DNA of 64,000 nucleotides from Asterias rubens (GCF_902459465.1 NC_047077.1:4464001-4528000), one strand, 5' to 3'; counted from the stretch's first letter, positions 35,647 to 46,638 are shown. The notes: generated from the letters alone by a model not told the origin. Program-made: numbers and translations.

Positions 35647-37570
35647 AGTCCAAAATATTACCGTTATCACCCTGTTGAAACCGATATTTTACCCAGTTAC
35701 AACAGGGTGATGAGAAGTAATATCGGTAAGGTTTAATGGCGGAGTTGGTTATAACATTGCGAACTTGAGTAATAACAGTAAACTCCCCGCGAAATGTTGA
35801 AGTCCAAAATATTACCGTATCACCCTGTTGAAACCGACATTTTACCCAGTTACAACAGGGTGATGAGAAGTAATATCGGTAAGGTTTAATGGCGGAGTTG
35901 GTTATAACATTGCGAACTTGAGTAATAACAGTAAACTCCCCGCGAAAAGTTGAAGTCCAAAATATTACCGTTATCACCCTGTTGAAACCGACATTTTACC
36001 CAGTTACAACAGGGTGATGAGAAGTAATATCGGTAAGGTTTAATGGCGGAGTTGGTTATAACATTGCGAACTTGAGTAATAACAGTAAACTGGTGCGAAA
36101 TGTTGAAGTCCAAAATATTACTGTTATCACCCTGTTGACACCGACATTTTACCCAGTTACAACAAGGTGATGAGAAGTAATATGGGTAATGTTGAATGGC
36201 TGAATTGGTTATAACATTGCCAACTTGAGTAATAACAGTAAACTAATAGCAATCCACGTAACATTTTCAAGTCCAAAATATTACTGTTATCACCCTGTTG
36301 AAACCGACATTTTACCCAGTTACAACAAGGTGATGAGAAGTAATATCGGTAAGGTTTAATGGCGGAGTTGGTTATAACATTGCGAACTGGAGTAATAACA
36401 GTAAACTCTCAGCGAAATGTTGAAGTCCAAAATGTTACTAATATCACCCTGTTGAAACCAACATTTTACCCAGTTACAACAGGGTGATGAGAAGTAATAT
36501 CGGTAAGGTTTAATGGCAGAATTGGTTATAACATTGCCAACTTGAGTAATAACAGTAAACTGGCGCGAAAAGTTGAAGTCCAAAATATTACTGTTATCAC
36601 CCTGTTGAAACCGACATTTTACCCAGTTACAACAGGGTGATGAGAATTAATATCGGTAATGTTGAATGGCTGAATTGGTTATAACAATGCCAACTTGAGT
36701 AATAACAGTAAACTAATAGCAATCCACGTAACATTTTCAAGTCCAAAATATTACTGTTATCACCCTGTTGAAACCGACATTTTACCCAGTTACAACAAGG
36801 TGATGAGAAGTAATATCGGTAAGGTTTAATGGCGGAGTTGGTTATAACATTGCGAACTGGAGTAATAACAGTAAACTCTCAGCGAAATGTTGAAGTCCAA
36901 AATGTTACTATTATCACCCTGTTGAAACCAACATTTTACCCAGTTACAACAGGGTGATGAGAAGTAATATCGGTAAGGTTTAATGGCAGAATTGGTTATA
37001 ACATTGCCAACTTGAGTAATAACAGTAAACTGGCGCGAAATGTTGAAGTCCAAAATATTACTGTTATCACCCTGTTGAAACCGACATTTTACCCAGTTAC
37101 AACAGGGTGATGAGAAGTAATATCGGTAAGGTTTAATGGCGGAGTTGGTTATAACATTGCGAACTTGAGTAATAACAGTAAACTCCCAGCGAAATGTTGA
37201 AGTCCAAAATATTACTGTTATCACCCTGTTGAAACCAACATTTTACCCAGTTACAACAGGGTGATGAGAAGTAATATCGGTAAGGTTTAATGGCAGAATT
37301 GGTTATAACATTGCGATACTGGAGTAATAACAGTAAACTCCCCGCGAAATGTTGAAGTCCAAAATATTACCGTTATCACCCTGTTGAAACCGACATTTTA
37401 CCCAGTTACAACAGGGTGATGAGAAGTAATATCGGTAAGGTTTAATGGCAGAATTGGTTATAACATTGCGATACTGGAGTAATAACAGTAAACTCCCCGC
37501 GAAATGTTGAAGTCCAAAATATTACTGCTATCACCCTGTTGAAACCGAAATTTTACCCAGTTACAACAGT
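35647..37570. repeat. Left subterminal array, 13 units of about 154 bp
   Basis: AGTCCAAAAT recurs at 35,647, 35,801, 35,954, 36,107, 36,270, 36,424, 36,577, 36,740, 36,894, 37,047, 37,201, 37,356 and 37,511. Every unit holds a hairpin ATCACCCTGTTG...CAACAGGGTGAT and two TATTAC/GTAATAT phrases. A 163-base unit type alternates with 153-154-base types at 36,107 and 36,577, so the array has a three-unit higher-order pattern. Minus-strand open frames here are repeat by-products. Confidence 0.95.
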
Positions 37571-39010
37571 TATAATTTGTATAGTTATGCTCTTTGGAAA
37601 AAGGGTGATTTTTGAGTAAGAAAAGTTAGGAAAGTGAAAGTTATTATTGTGTAATCTGCATTGTGTAATACATTTTGTGAAGTCACATGTATGAGCCAAG
37701 TTATGCACATGACCCCATTGGGACTATGCATTGGAATTCGGGAGAAGTTAATTTGAAGATAATTAAGGGAAGATATTTGAGATTAGTAGTAATTAAGATG
37801 ACTTTGTCATACCTTTACTTATTATCGACAAACTTTTGGCATTTTTGGGGGGTATTATGTAAGTGTGAATTGTGTGTGTGTGAAGGTGTTTTTCCTGTGT
37901 AGCGCTAACAAAAGTATAGTGTCAGTGAGCTCATGCCTTTTGTCATCTATTGTTGGGTTTATATCTGTGTGACATTGTCATAATAATGGTTTTAAGAGAT
38001 TTGTAGATTCAAAGTCATGATTTGATATTCTGTGATTTAAAGTGTTTAGATTAGAATTGAATGAGGTAGTTTTTGAGTAAGGAAATAGACCACGCAGGAT
38101 GGAAATGTGCAACAATCAGATTTAGTCCTCATGTTGTCAGTGTAGAGTCGACATATCCAAAGTGTGTTTACTTAATTGATTATTGGCAGTGACTTTTACT
38201 AGACTTGAGTAGTGATCTATATGTGATAGGGTCACACACTTCCGAAGTTAGCTGGTTGTATTTTCAATTGTATTTTAGGAATTGCCCCCGATCAAGGTAG
38301 TTTATTATTTACTTCATTTTTTATGGTAATTACGTATACGTGTTTACTAAATCAGCTTTCTCTACGTTATTTTATACCTCTCCTGCACAATCTTTAACAG
38401 ACTTGTGCAGGATAGGTCCCTCATGCCACCCTCCTTAAAATACGAATTTGCGTCCAAACTAAATATTGTAATGCCTTCGGCCCCCTTACAGTAACAAGAC
38501 ATATTTTAAAAGAGAGCCATACCGCTATGTTGTAGGGCAATAATTTTCCTGAAGACTTGATCCAGCCTGCATGAATCCTGATGTCATTTTTTTGCGGATT
38601 TGAATCGGAAAACTGGATTATTTTTAAAGAAATTTATAATAATACAAATTTGGGCGTTATACTTGTAGACCTACATTTTTTTTTTAAAGATTTCTAGACA
38701 TGTTCATGTCAGGACTTGTACAACTAGATTTCCAGATACGGTACATGTACATTTCATTATTGTTAAAGAATATATATTGTAAATTAATTACTTCATAATG
38801 CAAAACTCATGCAGTATAATATCACAGACTTACATGTACAACAGGTATAGGAAAGCATATTGTGACCATTGGCATGACCGGTTGATGCCTATGATGATAT
38901 TTAACCTATATTGTCATGTGTACATGTAGTGTACCAGTACATGTAACAATTTCTCATGTCAGTTTTAGATTGGGTTGGTAAATTGTCCTCCATTTCCCCC
39001 ACATTTTCAG
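37571..39010. other. Transposon 5' region, no ORF supported
   Basis: Unique DNA between the left array and the first exon, presumably promoter and 5' exons. A near-perfect hairpin TCCTGCACAA...TTGTGCAGGA lies at 38,381-38,412. No TATA-type promoter can be singled out in the AT-rich background. Confidence 0.4.
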
Positions 39011-39075
39011 GTTCCCTTGGTGGAGTTGTGCTGTACGTGCCTGTGGTTTTCTTCTGTGCAATATGCCTGGTGTTG
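39011..39075 (+). CDS. Shared 5' exon of the transposon genes
   Basis: It is bounded by TTTTCAG and a consensus GTAAGT donor. An ATG at 39,063 gives MPGV plus one base. Spliced to 42,402 it continues in frame into the second transposon protein (MPGVG-CNPDESW). Spliced to 39,427 it meets TGA at once, leaving the transposase ATG at 39,465 to be used. The exon could also be read from further upstream, as its ATG frame is open through the exon. Confidence 0.5.
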
Positions 39076-39464
39076 GTAAGTAATGATTACCCTTGTATTT
39101 CTTGACCAGCAAGGAACCATTTTGGCAGGGCCAACTCTTCATAATTTTTTCAATTACTTTAATTATGAAATCACTGCCAAAACAATGTGGATTTTAGAGA
39201 AAATAAAACTAAGAATTTGTCGCCGAAAAACTTTTGATTTTGACACCCCCCACCCCCAAACAGGGAAAAAAAGTTGCATTTTGTAATTATAAGAACGCTT
39301 AATTAATTACTTGGCGCGGACCGATTCCCCTTCTTTTTATGTGTGCAATGTCTCATTCGAAAGATGAAAACAAATACAATGCTACAAAATTATAAATTCA
39401 ATTAAAAAACAAAAATTAATTTTCAGGGTGACACACCAACTTAGGCATAGACCAATTCGTAAAG

Positions 39465-41972
39465 ATGGATGAGGACGAATATATCCGGAAGGAAAAGCGG
39501 CGTGAACAGAAAGCAAAATGGGCCAAGAAGAAAAGAGATGCACTGAGAATTGTTTCTGTCCTAGAAGAAGTGAGGAGAAGGCCAATCTGTGCTGATGCCC
39601 CTGGAACTAGTGCTCCCGGCCCCTCTAATCCTGTCAATGGTGTATCCAGTCCAGTAAACCTTGATTCAAGTGATGGCACTTCTGATGAAGAGGGCAGTAC
39701 TGATCATGCCGTACATGTGGTAGTTGATGAAGATACTCCTGGTCCCGTGAGCCCTGGTTACGACACTCCGGGTCCTGCGAGCCCTGGTTACGACACTCCG
39801 GGTCCTGCAAGCCCTGGTTACGACAATCTCGGTCCTGCGAGCCCTGGTTACGACACTCCAGGTCCCGCGAGCCCCGGTTACGACACTCCCGATCCCTTGA
39901 GCCCTGGTTACGATGATCCCAGTCCTGCGAGCTCTGGTTACGACAATCTCGGTCCTGCTAGCCCTGGTTACGACGATCCTGGTCCTGCGAGCCCTGGTCA
40001 CGACGATCCCGGTTCTGCGAGCCCTGGTTACGACGATCCCGGTCCTGCGAGCCCTGGTTACGACGATCCCGGTTCTGCAAGCCCTGATTACGACGATCTC
40101 GGTCGTGCGAGCCCTGGTTCTGACCCTTCCGGTCCTGCGAGCCCTGGTTACGACAATCCCGGTCCTGCGAGCCCTGGTTCCGCGAGCCCTGGTTACAATA
40201 CACATGATGGCAGTTCTGATGAAGAGGCTGATGACAATCGTGTTGTGTATGTCAAGGAGGTTGATGTTGAAGAAGCAGCGACTGAGGCCGAGTTCTTCAA
40301 GAGGTCATTGCGTGAATTGTTTGGGAGAACATCACTTTCACGGACTGAGCAGCAGTACCTACTCGGGCTTTTCAACCGTGCTGGTGTCCAGGGTTTGCCA
40401 AAGGATCCGCGCACTCTACTTTGCACACCAGGCTCTGTTAACATAAATCCATCCTACTTTGGTGTAGAGTACCACTGGTTTGGCATTGATGACCAGTTAA
40501 CACGTGCTCTGGACTATTTGGTTCGCCCACTTCGTCTTGATGAAGAGATCAAACTTATGATTGGGGTCGATGGTGTACTGATTTTTGATTCGTCAAACGT
40601 TAACTCGTGGCCAGTACTGGTGTCTGTAGAGAATGACCAGTCACTGAACAAAATCTTTCCATTATGTGCAACAATGGGTGGCAAGCCAAGCTGTGTGTCA
40701 TATGTGCACCAGTGCGTCGATGAGTTGTCTAGTCTACTCCGCAATGGCTTCGTTTACAGGGGCAACCACCACCAAGTGTGTCTAATGTGTATAGTATGCG
40801 ATGCACCAGCCCGGGCCTTCATAAAAAGCATCATGGGACACATGGCTGGACATTCTTGTGAGCGCTGCCGAGCCAAAGCAATCAAGGTGGATGGTAGGAT
40901 GGTGTTCTACAGGACTGAGAATTTTGACCTGCAAAGTGACGACACATTCCGCAGGAAAGACTACACTGACCATCATAATTCTCGCTGCATCGACAGCCCA
41001 TGGCTGAACATTCCAGGCTTTGACATGATACATGGGTTTGCATTGGATTACATGCACATGGTCTGCCTCGGTGTGGTTAAGCGGCTTACAGATTTCTGGA
41101 TGAACAGGCAATTTAATCGGACAGCCTTTCATATAGACCAGGTTGCAGTGGCTGACATTAACAGGAAATTAATGAGGATGAAGGTAACAATGCCATTCAA
41201 CTTTGCCCGCAAACCAAGGTCACTGGAAAAGATCAGTAGATATAAGGCTACTGAATACAGGACACTTCTGCTGTACACTGGCCCAGTTGCCTTCAAAGGT
41301 GTCCTGAGGCCTACTTACTACAATCATTTTCTTCTCTTGTCAGTGGCCATCGGTCTTTTAGTGAGTGAGAGGACAGCTCGTCTGCAGATAGATTATGCGA
41401 GGGATTTGTTGACTCTGTTTGTAAAGAAAGCGTTTAGGCTCTACGGCGATACTTTTGTTGTATACAATGTACACCATCTCCTACATTTGGCAGACGTCGC
41501 TGAGAAGCATGGAAGTTTGGAAAACTGTTCAGCTTTTAAGTTTGAAAACTTTCTCGGCCAGCTAAAAAAGAAGGTTAGGCCTGGTCACAAGCCTCTCGTG
41601 CAGCTGGCAAAGCGGCTCAGGGAAAACCCCATAAAATCAAATACATGGAAACAGGAAAAACTTAGCGTAAAAGCCCCGAACAATGTATATCTGACTGCTA
41701 CTGGGGAAATTATTGAACTTGCTGAGAAGGCTGATGATGGCACCTACATCTACCGTCGATACACACGGTTACGGCCTGCTGTCGCTGCCCCAGTGGACAC
41801 CACCTTGGTGGGATTCCTTGAGTGCCCCAATGGGAACTTGTTCCTCTCATTCCCAACAGACATGGGTGACACCAAGATAGTTGCCAAAGTATGGAAGCAT
41901 ACAGTTCCTGGGGTCAACCGAGTGTTGTTTATGGTTCTAAATCACTGCTCTGCTTTCGCACATAACACTTAG
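39465..41972 (+). CDS. CACTA-like DDE transposase (835 aa)
   Basis: An intact ORF that starts at an ATG in good context (AAAGATGG) after a TTTTCAG acceptor. Residues 1-40 are strongly basic (KRREQKAKWAKKKRD). Residues 91-246 are about 15 decapeptide repeats of the type PGPASPGYDD. The catalytic part follows: MIGVDGVLIFDSSN with Asp369, a cysteine pair CERC near 464, LDYMHMVCLGVVKRL with Asp528, PFNFARKPRSL, and FKFENFLGQLKKKV with Glu694. These boxes match the large transposase family found in invertebrate EnSpm/Plavaka-like elements. The D-D-E assignment is inferred from spacing and conservation. The protein would cut and join the element ends in the nucleus. No internal stop or frameshift is present. 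Confidence 0.85.
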   Translation: MDEDEYIRKEKRREQKAKWAKKKRDALRIVSVLEEVRRRPICADAPGTSAPGPSNPVNGVSSPVNLDSSDGTSDEEGSTDHAVHVVVDEDTPGPVSPGYDTPGPASPGYDTPGPASPGYDNLGPASPGYDTPGPASPGYDTPDPLSPGYDDPSPASSGYDNLGPASPGYDDPGPASPGHDDPGSASPGYDDPGPASPGYDDPGSASPDYDDLGRASPGSDPSGPASPGYDNPGPASPGSASPGYNTHDGSSDEEADDNRVVYVKEVDVEEAATEAEFFKRSLRELFGRTSLSRTEQQYLLGLFNRAGVQGLPKDPRTLLCTPGSVNINPSYFGVEYHWFGIDDQLTRALDYLVRPLRLDEEIKLMIGVDGVLIFDSSNVNSWPVLVSVENDQSLNKIFPLCATMGGKPSCVSYVHQCVDELSSLLRNGFVYRGNHHQVCLMCIVCDAPARAFIKSIMGHMAGHSCERCRAKAIKVDGRMVFYRTENFDLQSDDTFRRKDYTDHHNSRCIDSPWLNIPGFDMIHGFALDYMHMVCLGVVKRLTDFWMNRQFNRTAFHIDQVAVADINRKLMRMKVTMPFNFARKPRSLEKISRYKATEYRTLLLYTGPVAFKGVLRPTYYNHFLLLSVAIGLLVSERTARLQIDYARDLLTLFVKKAFRLYGDTFVVYNVHHLLHLADVAEKHGSLENCSAFKFENFLGQLKKKVRPGHKPLVQLAKRLRENPIKSNTWKQEKLSVKAPNNVYLTATGEIIELAEKADDGTYIYRRYTRLRPAVAAPVDTTLVGFLECPNGNLFLSFPTDMGDTKIVAKVWKHTVPGVNRVLFMVLNHCSAFAHNT

Positions 41973-42401
41973 CTGGATATCGACTGGATTGACTCTTGAC
42001 CCCGACTGCCTTCAATTCTTAAAAATACATGTAGTCCCTTTTGTTTTGAGGCTTAATGCATAAACATGGAGGGTCAAATGATATATATACAGGTTTGTTA
42101 AAGAATGTTCTGCTCTTTTATTCACTTTAACTCCCACAGTTTTGAAGTGTGTGCTTAAACAAAAGGGACGGCTAAAAAGTTTGTGGGCTAACACTAACTT
42201 AACGGTGCGTTTGCACATTTTTGATGGATTATACACATGGATGTACATATGTTGAACATTAAGGCACAATAATGAATCTGTCAATTTAAATTACTTGCAA
42301 GTGTGAAATTGGATGGTTCCTTTCCAGAAGTCTTGAGTGGGGCCGTTTTTAGTAAATGTTTATTGTTTTTCATGTTTTTTGGTTTATTTCCTTTTTGGCA
42401 G

Positions 42402-42635
42402 GCTGTAATCCCGACGAGAGCTGGACGCTTGTCAAGTACCTGCTAGATGCAACATATGACCTCATCCCGTTCCACTGGGTCCGAAAGAGGCATGGTGAAG
42501 ACTGCCAACGTGCCTGGTTCCCAGTTAAAGGGACGGTTAAGGCGCCAGAGTACACTCGACTCAAGGAAACCTGTGCAAAGGCTCCCAGTTCTAATATTGC
42601 TGAATGGCTCAAGGTTACTGTTTTAGTAAGCCAAG
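42402..42635 (+). CDS. Second transposon protein, exon 2
   Basis: 234 bases from TTGGCAG to a GTACGT donor, phase 1 in and out. It encodes CNPDESWTLVKYLLDATYD, then LIPFHWVRKRHGEDCQRAWF and VKGTVKAPEYTRLKE. The Trp-rich W..V.Y..D.....IP..WV pattern recurs in small accessory proteins beside this transposase type, as I recall. The entry phase matches the donor at 39,076, so the transposase ORF lies wholly inside this gene's intron. Confidence 0.6.
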
Positions 42636-42735
42636 GTACGTTTTTTTATATCATTGTTACAAAACTTTTCTCAAATTTGGAATGCCTGTTTGCCAATTTC
42701 TTTCATGTTACTTTCAATTATAATTTGTTGCTTAG

Positions 42736-42968
42736 CAATAACTGACTATGAAGTCGGCCAGTCCCTTCTCAGAGAACGCCTTGATGTCTCATCTTCATCA
42801 GATGCTCCTCAAAAGGATACACAGCGACCATGTCGTGTACGCGCTAGGCCAATGCGGTTAGCTGAAGAGAACAACGCGGACAGTGACCATAATTGGAGCT
42901 CTGATTCTGACGAGCACTCGTCTAATTCTGAAGAGCTTGACACCATCCAGTCAAAGAGTAAGCCCTAG
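42736..42968 (+). CDS. Second transposon protein, exon 3
   Basis: It follows a TTGCTTAG acceptor in the correct phase and encodes ITDYEVGQSLLRERLDV. A basic patch (RPCRVRARPMRLAE) and an acidic Ser-rich tail (DSDHNWSSDSDEHSSNSEE) follow, with a stop at 42,966. The whole protein would be about 159 residues. AAAGAGTAAGCC just before the stop could act as a donor leading to further exons. Confidence 0.55.
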
Positions 42969-43296
42969 ACAATTTAAGAATTTTACTGTTGGAATCAGTC
43001 ATTTCAGGAGAATTTTTGGTGGCACTGAGGCATTAAAATTGACATGATATTCACACGCACAACTGTCTGTTGTAATTAATATCAGTGTTTGAATTTCGCG
43101 ATTATTGGAGAGGAGATCAAACTTATTTATTTGTTCCATTCCAACTCAAAAATTGAGAACCAGAAAGTAAAGCTGTAATATTTACAAATATACATGTAGT
43201 TATAATATCGGAGAAATAATCTTGTTTTAAACTCTCCTACACAGATTGCCCCTGCATTTATATCTCGTGCGCGTACATAGCATGAGCAACAAAAAA

Positions 43297-43771
43297 CAGT
43301 CAAAGACCAATTTAAGAAGGTATATTGCATATTAGTTTTGGAATATTATAAAATCACTTCTTAAAGTCAGTGATCTACCATGTAAACATTATTTCGTTCA
43401 AATTGAAGCATTGAAACGGACGCTACGCTTCATCAAACTCAGGGGATGAAAATCGCATTGGGCAACCTTCCTTGAAAGTGAGACAGCGCAGTTGAGAGAA
43501 ACACACACATACGCATGTGGGTGTTTGATCTAATTGCGTTTGGCCCATCTTTTGTGTGTTTCAACTGCGCTGTCTCATTTTCAAGTGAAGTGGCCCAAGG
43601 CAATTTTCATCCTCTGATTTTGATGAAGTATAGCGTCCGTTCCAGTGCTTCGATTTGAACGAAATCAAGTTGATAAGGTAGATTGATTATCTGACTTTAA
43701 GAGGTGATTTTAAAATAATTCCAAAACTTGCGTGCAATACATGTGTACCTTTATTAATTGGTCTTTGACTG
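43297..43771. mobile_element. Fold-back element inside the transposon
   Basis: 475 bases that are inverted almost from end to end: CAGTCAAAGACCAATTTAAG opposite CTTTATTAATTGGTCTTTGA, and AAAATCACTTCTTAAAGTCA opposite TGACTTTAAGAGGTGATTTT. The arms are about 200 bases with moderate divergence. It sits downstream of the last coding exon. Confidence 0.75.
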
Positions 43772-44148
43772 TGGTGCACCCTGTACAGTATGTACAAGAG
43801 GCACATTCAGGTGGATTTTAAGGAAACTTGAAACTTGTTCGTGTTATTAAGAGTTTGTAATTTACAAAAATTGAACCTTATAGTCAGTTTCCCGCCCAGT
43901 CAATTCTTTGTTCAACTTTAAAACCGCCAAAATTGAATCTAGTCAGTTTTTGTGATTAAGCTGACAATTTGATATTAAAAAGCCGTATCCTTTCACAGTG
44001 ATAACCTACTACTGCTTCCCAAGTTGCAGCATTGCTAATGCAGCATGTATCTAGTGATCCTTGGTCACACAGTATGTATAGGTGTCATGGCTTCTGACTA
44101 GCAGCCTGAGCACAAAGATGACAGACAATTTGGGACACTACCAACATA

Positions 44149-44218
44149 GGGCTGAATAGCTCAGTTGGTAGAGCTCTGGTATGGTAAACCGGAGGTGGCA
44201 GGTTCGAGTCCAGCCCCA
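44149..44218 (+). repeat. tRNA-derived SINE head (Thr-GGT-like)
   Basis: It has an A box TAGCTCAGTTGGTAGAGC, an anticodon stem CTGGT/ACCGG with loop ATGGTAA (anticodon GGT), and a B box GGTTCGAGTCC. The T stem and acceptor stem overlap, so four bases are missing for a full cloverleaf. The following AGTCAATTCTTTGTTCAACT is also found at 43,899, as expected for a dispersed SINE family. Confidence 0.55.
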
Positions 44219-44739
44219 GTCAATTCTTTGTTCAACTTTAAAATCGCCAAAATTGTACCTATAGTCATTCCCTTGTTGGGGGTTTATTTGACAGTTCGTA
44301 GTTTGGATACATGTACAGAATGCATTTTACAATTGAGGGAAGGACCTCTGTTAAATAATTATATAATCATTAATACTGAGACAGTTTAGCCATTGGTCGG
44401 TCGAGCCATGACATGACTGGTCATAAACGGTTTAGAAAGTACCGGCTAGCTGGTCATGTATCTGTTCCCATGTGTGTAACATTCGATGTTTGCGCAGCTA
44501 GTGCCAATGATTCCAGATTCACTCTGTCCTTTATAACTTGTCGCATTGTGCGTTACATCAGCAGAACGCATGCGCCACCATACTTGCCTGTTTAGTGTGT
44601 GAGTTCAAGGTCATGTACATGTAGTTTTTTCTTTCTTTGGACCATATTTTAAAAGTATAAGTTTGTTTTGTAAATAAATGGTTAAAAAATTATTTATAAA
44701 AAAATAATGTGTGCAGAGTGTTTCCTTTGTTATAGCCAG

Positions 44740-45890
44740 GCGGATACGTATGTTTAGTTATTACCATGGGCACATGCCACAGGTAATATCTGTAATAATG
44801 GTCTTAAATATCAATCGGTACTGTGGGTAAAAACGGATCAACATCCGAAAATATCGGTTACAGTATCCCTGGTAACATTGGGTAAATGGGGGTAACATCG
44901 GGTGGTAATAACATGGCAATGCAGGAAATATCGGTTACATTATCCTTGGTAATATTGGGTAAATGGGGGTAACATCGGGTGGTAATAACATGGCAATGCA
45001 GGAAATATCGGTTACATTATCCTTGGTAATATTGGGTAAATGGGGGTAATATTGGATGGTAATAACATGGCAATGCAGGAAATATCGGTTACATTATCCC
45101 TGGTAATATTGGGTAAATGGGGTAATATCGGTTACATTATCCCTGGTAATATTGGGTAAATGGGGTAATATCGGTTACATTATCCCTGGTAATATTGGGT
45201 AAATGGGGTAATATCGGTTACATTATCCCTAGTAATATTGGGTAAACAGGGTAATATCGTGTGGTAATAACATGGCAATGCAGGAAATATCGGTTACATT
45301 ATCCTTGGTAATATTGGGTAAATGGGGTAATATCGGTTACATTATCCCTGGTAATATTGGGTAAATGGGGGTAATATTGGTTACATTATCCTTGGTAATA
45401 TTGGGTAAATGGGGGTAATATTGGTTACATTATCCCTGGTAATATTGGGTAAATGGGGTAATGCCGGAAATATCGGTAGTATATCCCTGGTAATATTGGG
45501 TAAATAGGGTAATATCGTGTGGTAATAACATGGCAATGCAGGAAATATCGGTTACATTATCCTTGGTAATATTGGGTAAATGGGGTAATATCGGTTACAT
45601 TATCCCTGGTAATATTGGGTAAATGGGGGTAATATTGGTTACATTATCCCTGGTAATATTGGGTAAATGGGGGTAATATTGGTTACATTATCCCTGGTAA
45701 TATTGGGTAAATGGGGTAATGCCGGAAATATCGGTAGTATATCCCTGGTAATATTGGGTAAATAGGGTAATAACGGGTTGCAACGGGGAAAGATTGGTCT
45801 ACTATTTCCCCGTTATTACCCACTGGTATGATGTTACCCGGTAATAACTTCCGTTATTACTCGTTACAACCCGGGTAATATCGGGTAAAA
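44740..45890. repeat. Right subterminal array, about 43-bp units
   Basis: Some 20 units of GGTAATATTGGGTAAATGGG and then GTAATATCGGTTACATTATC. They are interspersed with a longer variant carrying GTGGTAATAACATGGCAATG. It shares the GGTAATATC motif with the left array but is otherwise unrelated in unit length and sequence. Such clustered subterminal motifs are where transposases of this group bind. Confidence 0.9.
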
Positions 45891-46182
45891 TGCCCAGTGG
45901 GTCGCCACCAATTTATCTAGCGTTAACTAACTCCAAAACCACTGAATTGTTTTCTTACCTGAGAAGGGGTTACCACATATGATATGGAAACGTTTCCGTA
46001 TAAAGCTTGTTTTCATCAATTACAACGAGTTAAAGTTCCGTCTCCACCGCTAGCGATAAATCCTTGACTTCAGTGCTCGGTCAGCCTTTTTGAATTGGCG
46101 CGAAATTGCTATTTGTAAATGAACGTTGAGGGAGACAAACAAGTAAGTCGGTCGTCGAAGAATTAAGTCTTGTCGGTCAGTA

Positions 46183-46638
46183 CAGTCTACCCGCAGGAGT
46201 ACACTAATCTCCTTTGTTATTTATCTGCAGGGATATGCATCGTTTTTTCATGCGTGACCTCTATCATGTGTATACTAATTAGTCAAAAGGGCTTGTGGAA
46301 TTCGGTCATTTTCAGCCTTTTCTGAAAAGTCTCAACCAAAATATTTAAATGTACCAGTAAATTGAAACGAAGAGCATATCTGTCGTCATGTATAAAAACA
46401 AGCGGTTCAACTCAAACGCAACAAGATATTTGTTCATACAACACGACAGATATGCTCTCCATTTCAGTGTACTTCTACATTATTTATGTCAATACTTTTC
46501 AGATAAGGCCGAAAAAGACTGAATTTCAGAAGCCCTTTGGACTAATTAGTATTCAAACCGAGGTCACGCATGAAAAATCACGCCAACTCGCGCAGAAAAA
46601 TCACAAAGGAGACTTATTAATGTACTGCGGGTAGACTG
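46183..46638. mobile_element. 456-bp fold-back MITE
   Basis: The ends CAGTCTACCCGCAG and its complement pair. The inversion continues inward through TCTCCTTTGT, TTTTTCATGCGTGACCTC, ATACTAATTAGTC and GAGCATATCTGTCGT. No clear target duplication is visible. Confidence 0.75.

Larger units (their letters stand above)
35380..45901. mobile_element. CACTA/EnSpm-like DNA transposon, apparently complete
   Basis: The left end CCCACTGGGCA (35,380-35,390) and right end TGCCCAGTGGG (45,891-45,901) are perfect inverted repeats. Similarity continues inward (TTT, TACC, GATATTACC). The inner CACTG termini are typical of animal EnSpm elements. TC flanks both sides, a possible 2-base target duplication. Inside are two unlike subterminal arrays sharing the motif GATATTACC/GGTAATATC, a transposase ORF and a second spliced gene. 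The intact long ORF suggests recent activity. The alternative is a Plavaka-type relative of the same wider group; either way DDE chemistry is inferred from the protein. Confidence 0.8.

Noticed and set aside
35531-37224. Minus-strand frames of 75-148 codons in the 154-bp array
   Set aside because: The same peptide repeats once per DNA unit and is broken irregularly. It has no start context or splice sites.
39666-40446. Antisense and shifted frames of 177-179 codons over the transposase repeat
   Set aside because: Shadows of the 30-base repeat coding for PGPASPGYDD.
44149-44218. Functional tRNA-Thr gene
   Set aside because: The A and B boxes and anticodon arm are good, but four bases are missing between the T loop and the 3' end, so acceptor and T stems cannot both form. 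The flanks belong to a repeated SINE.
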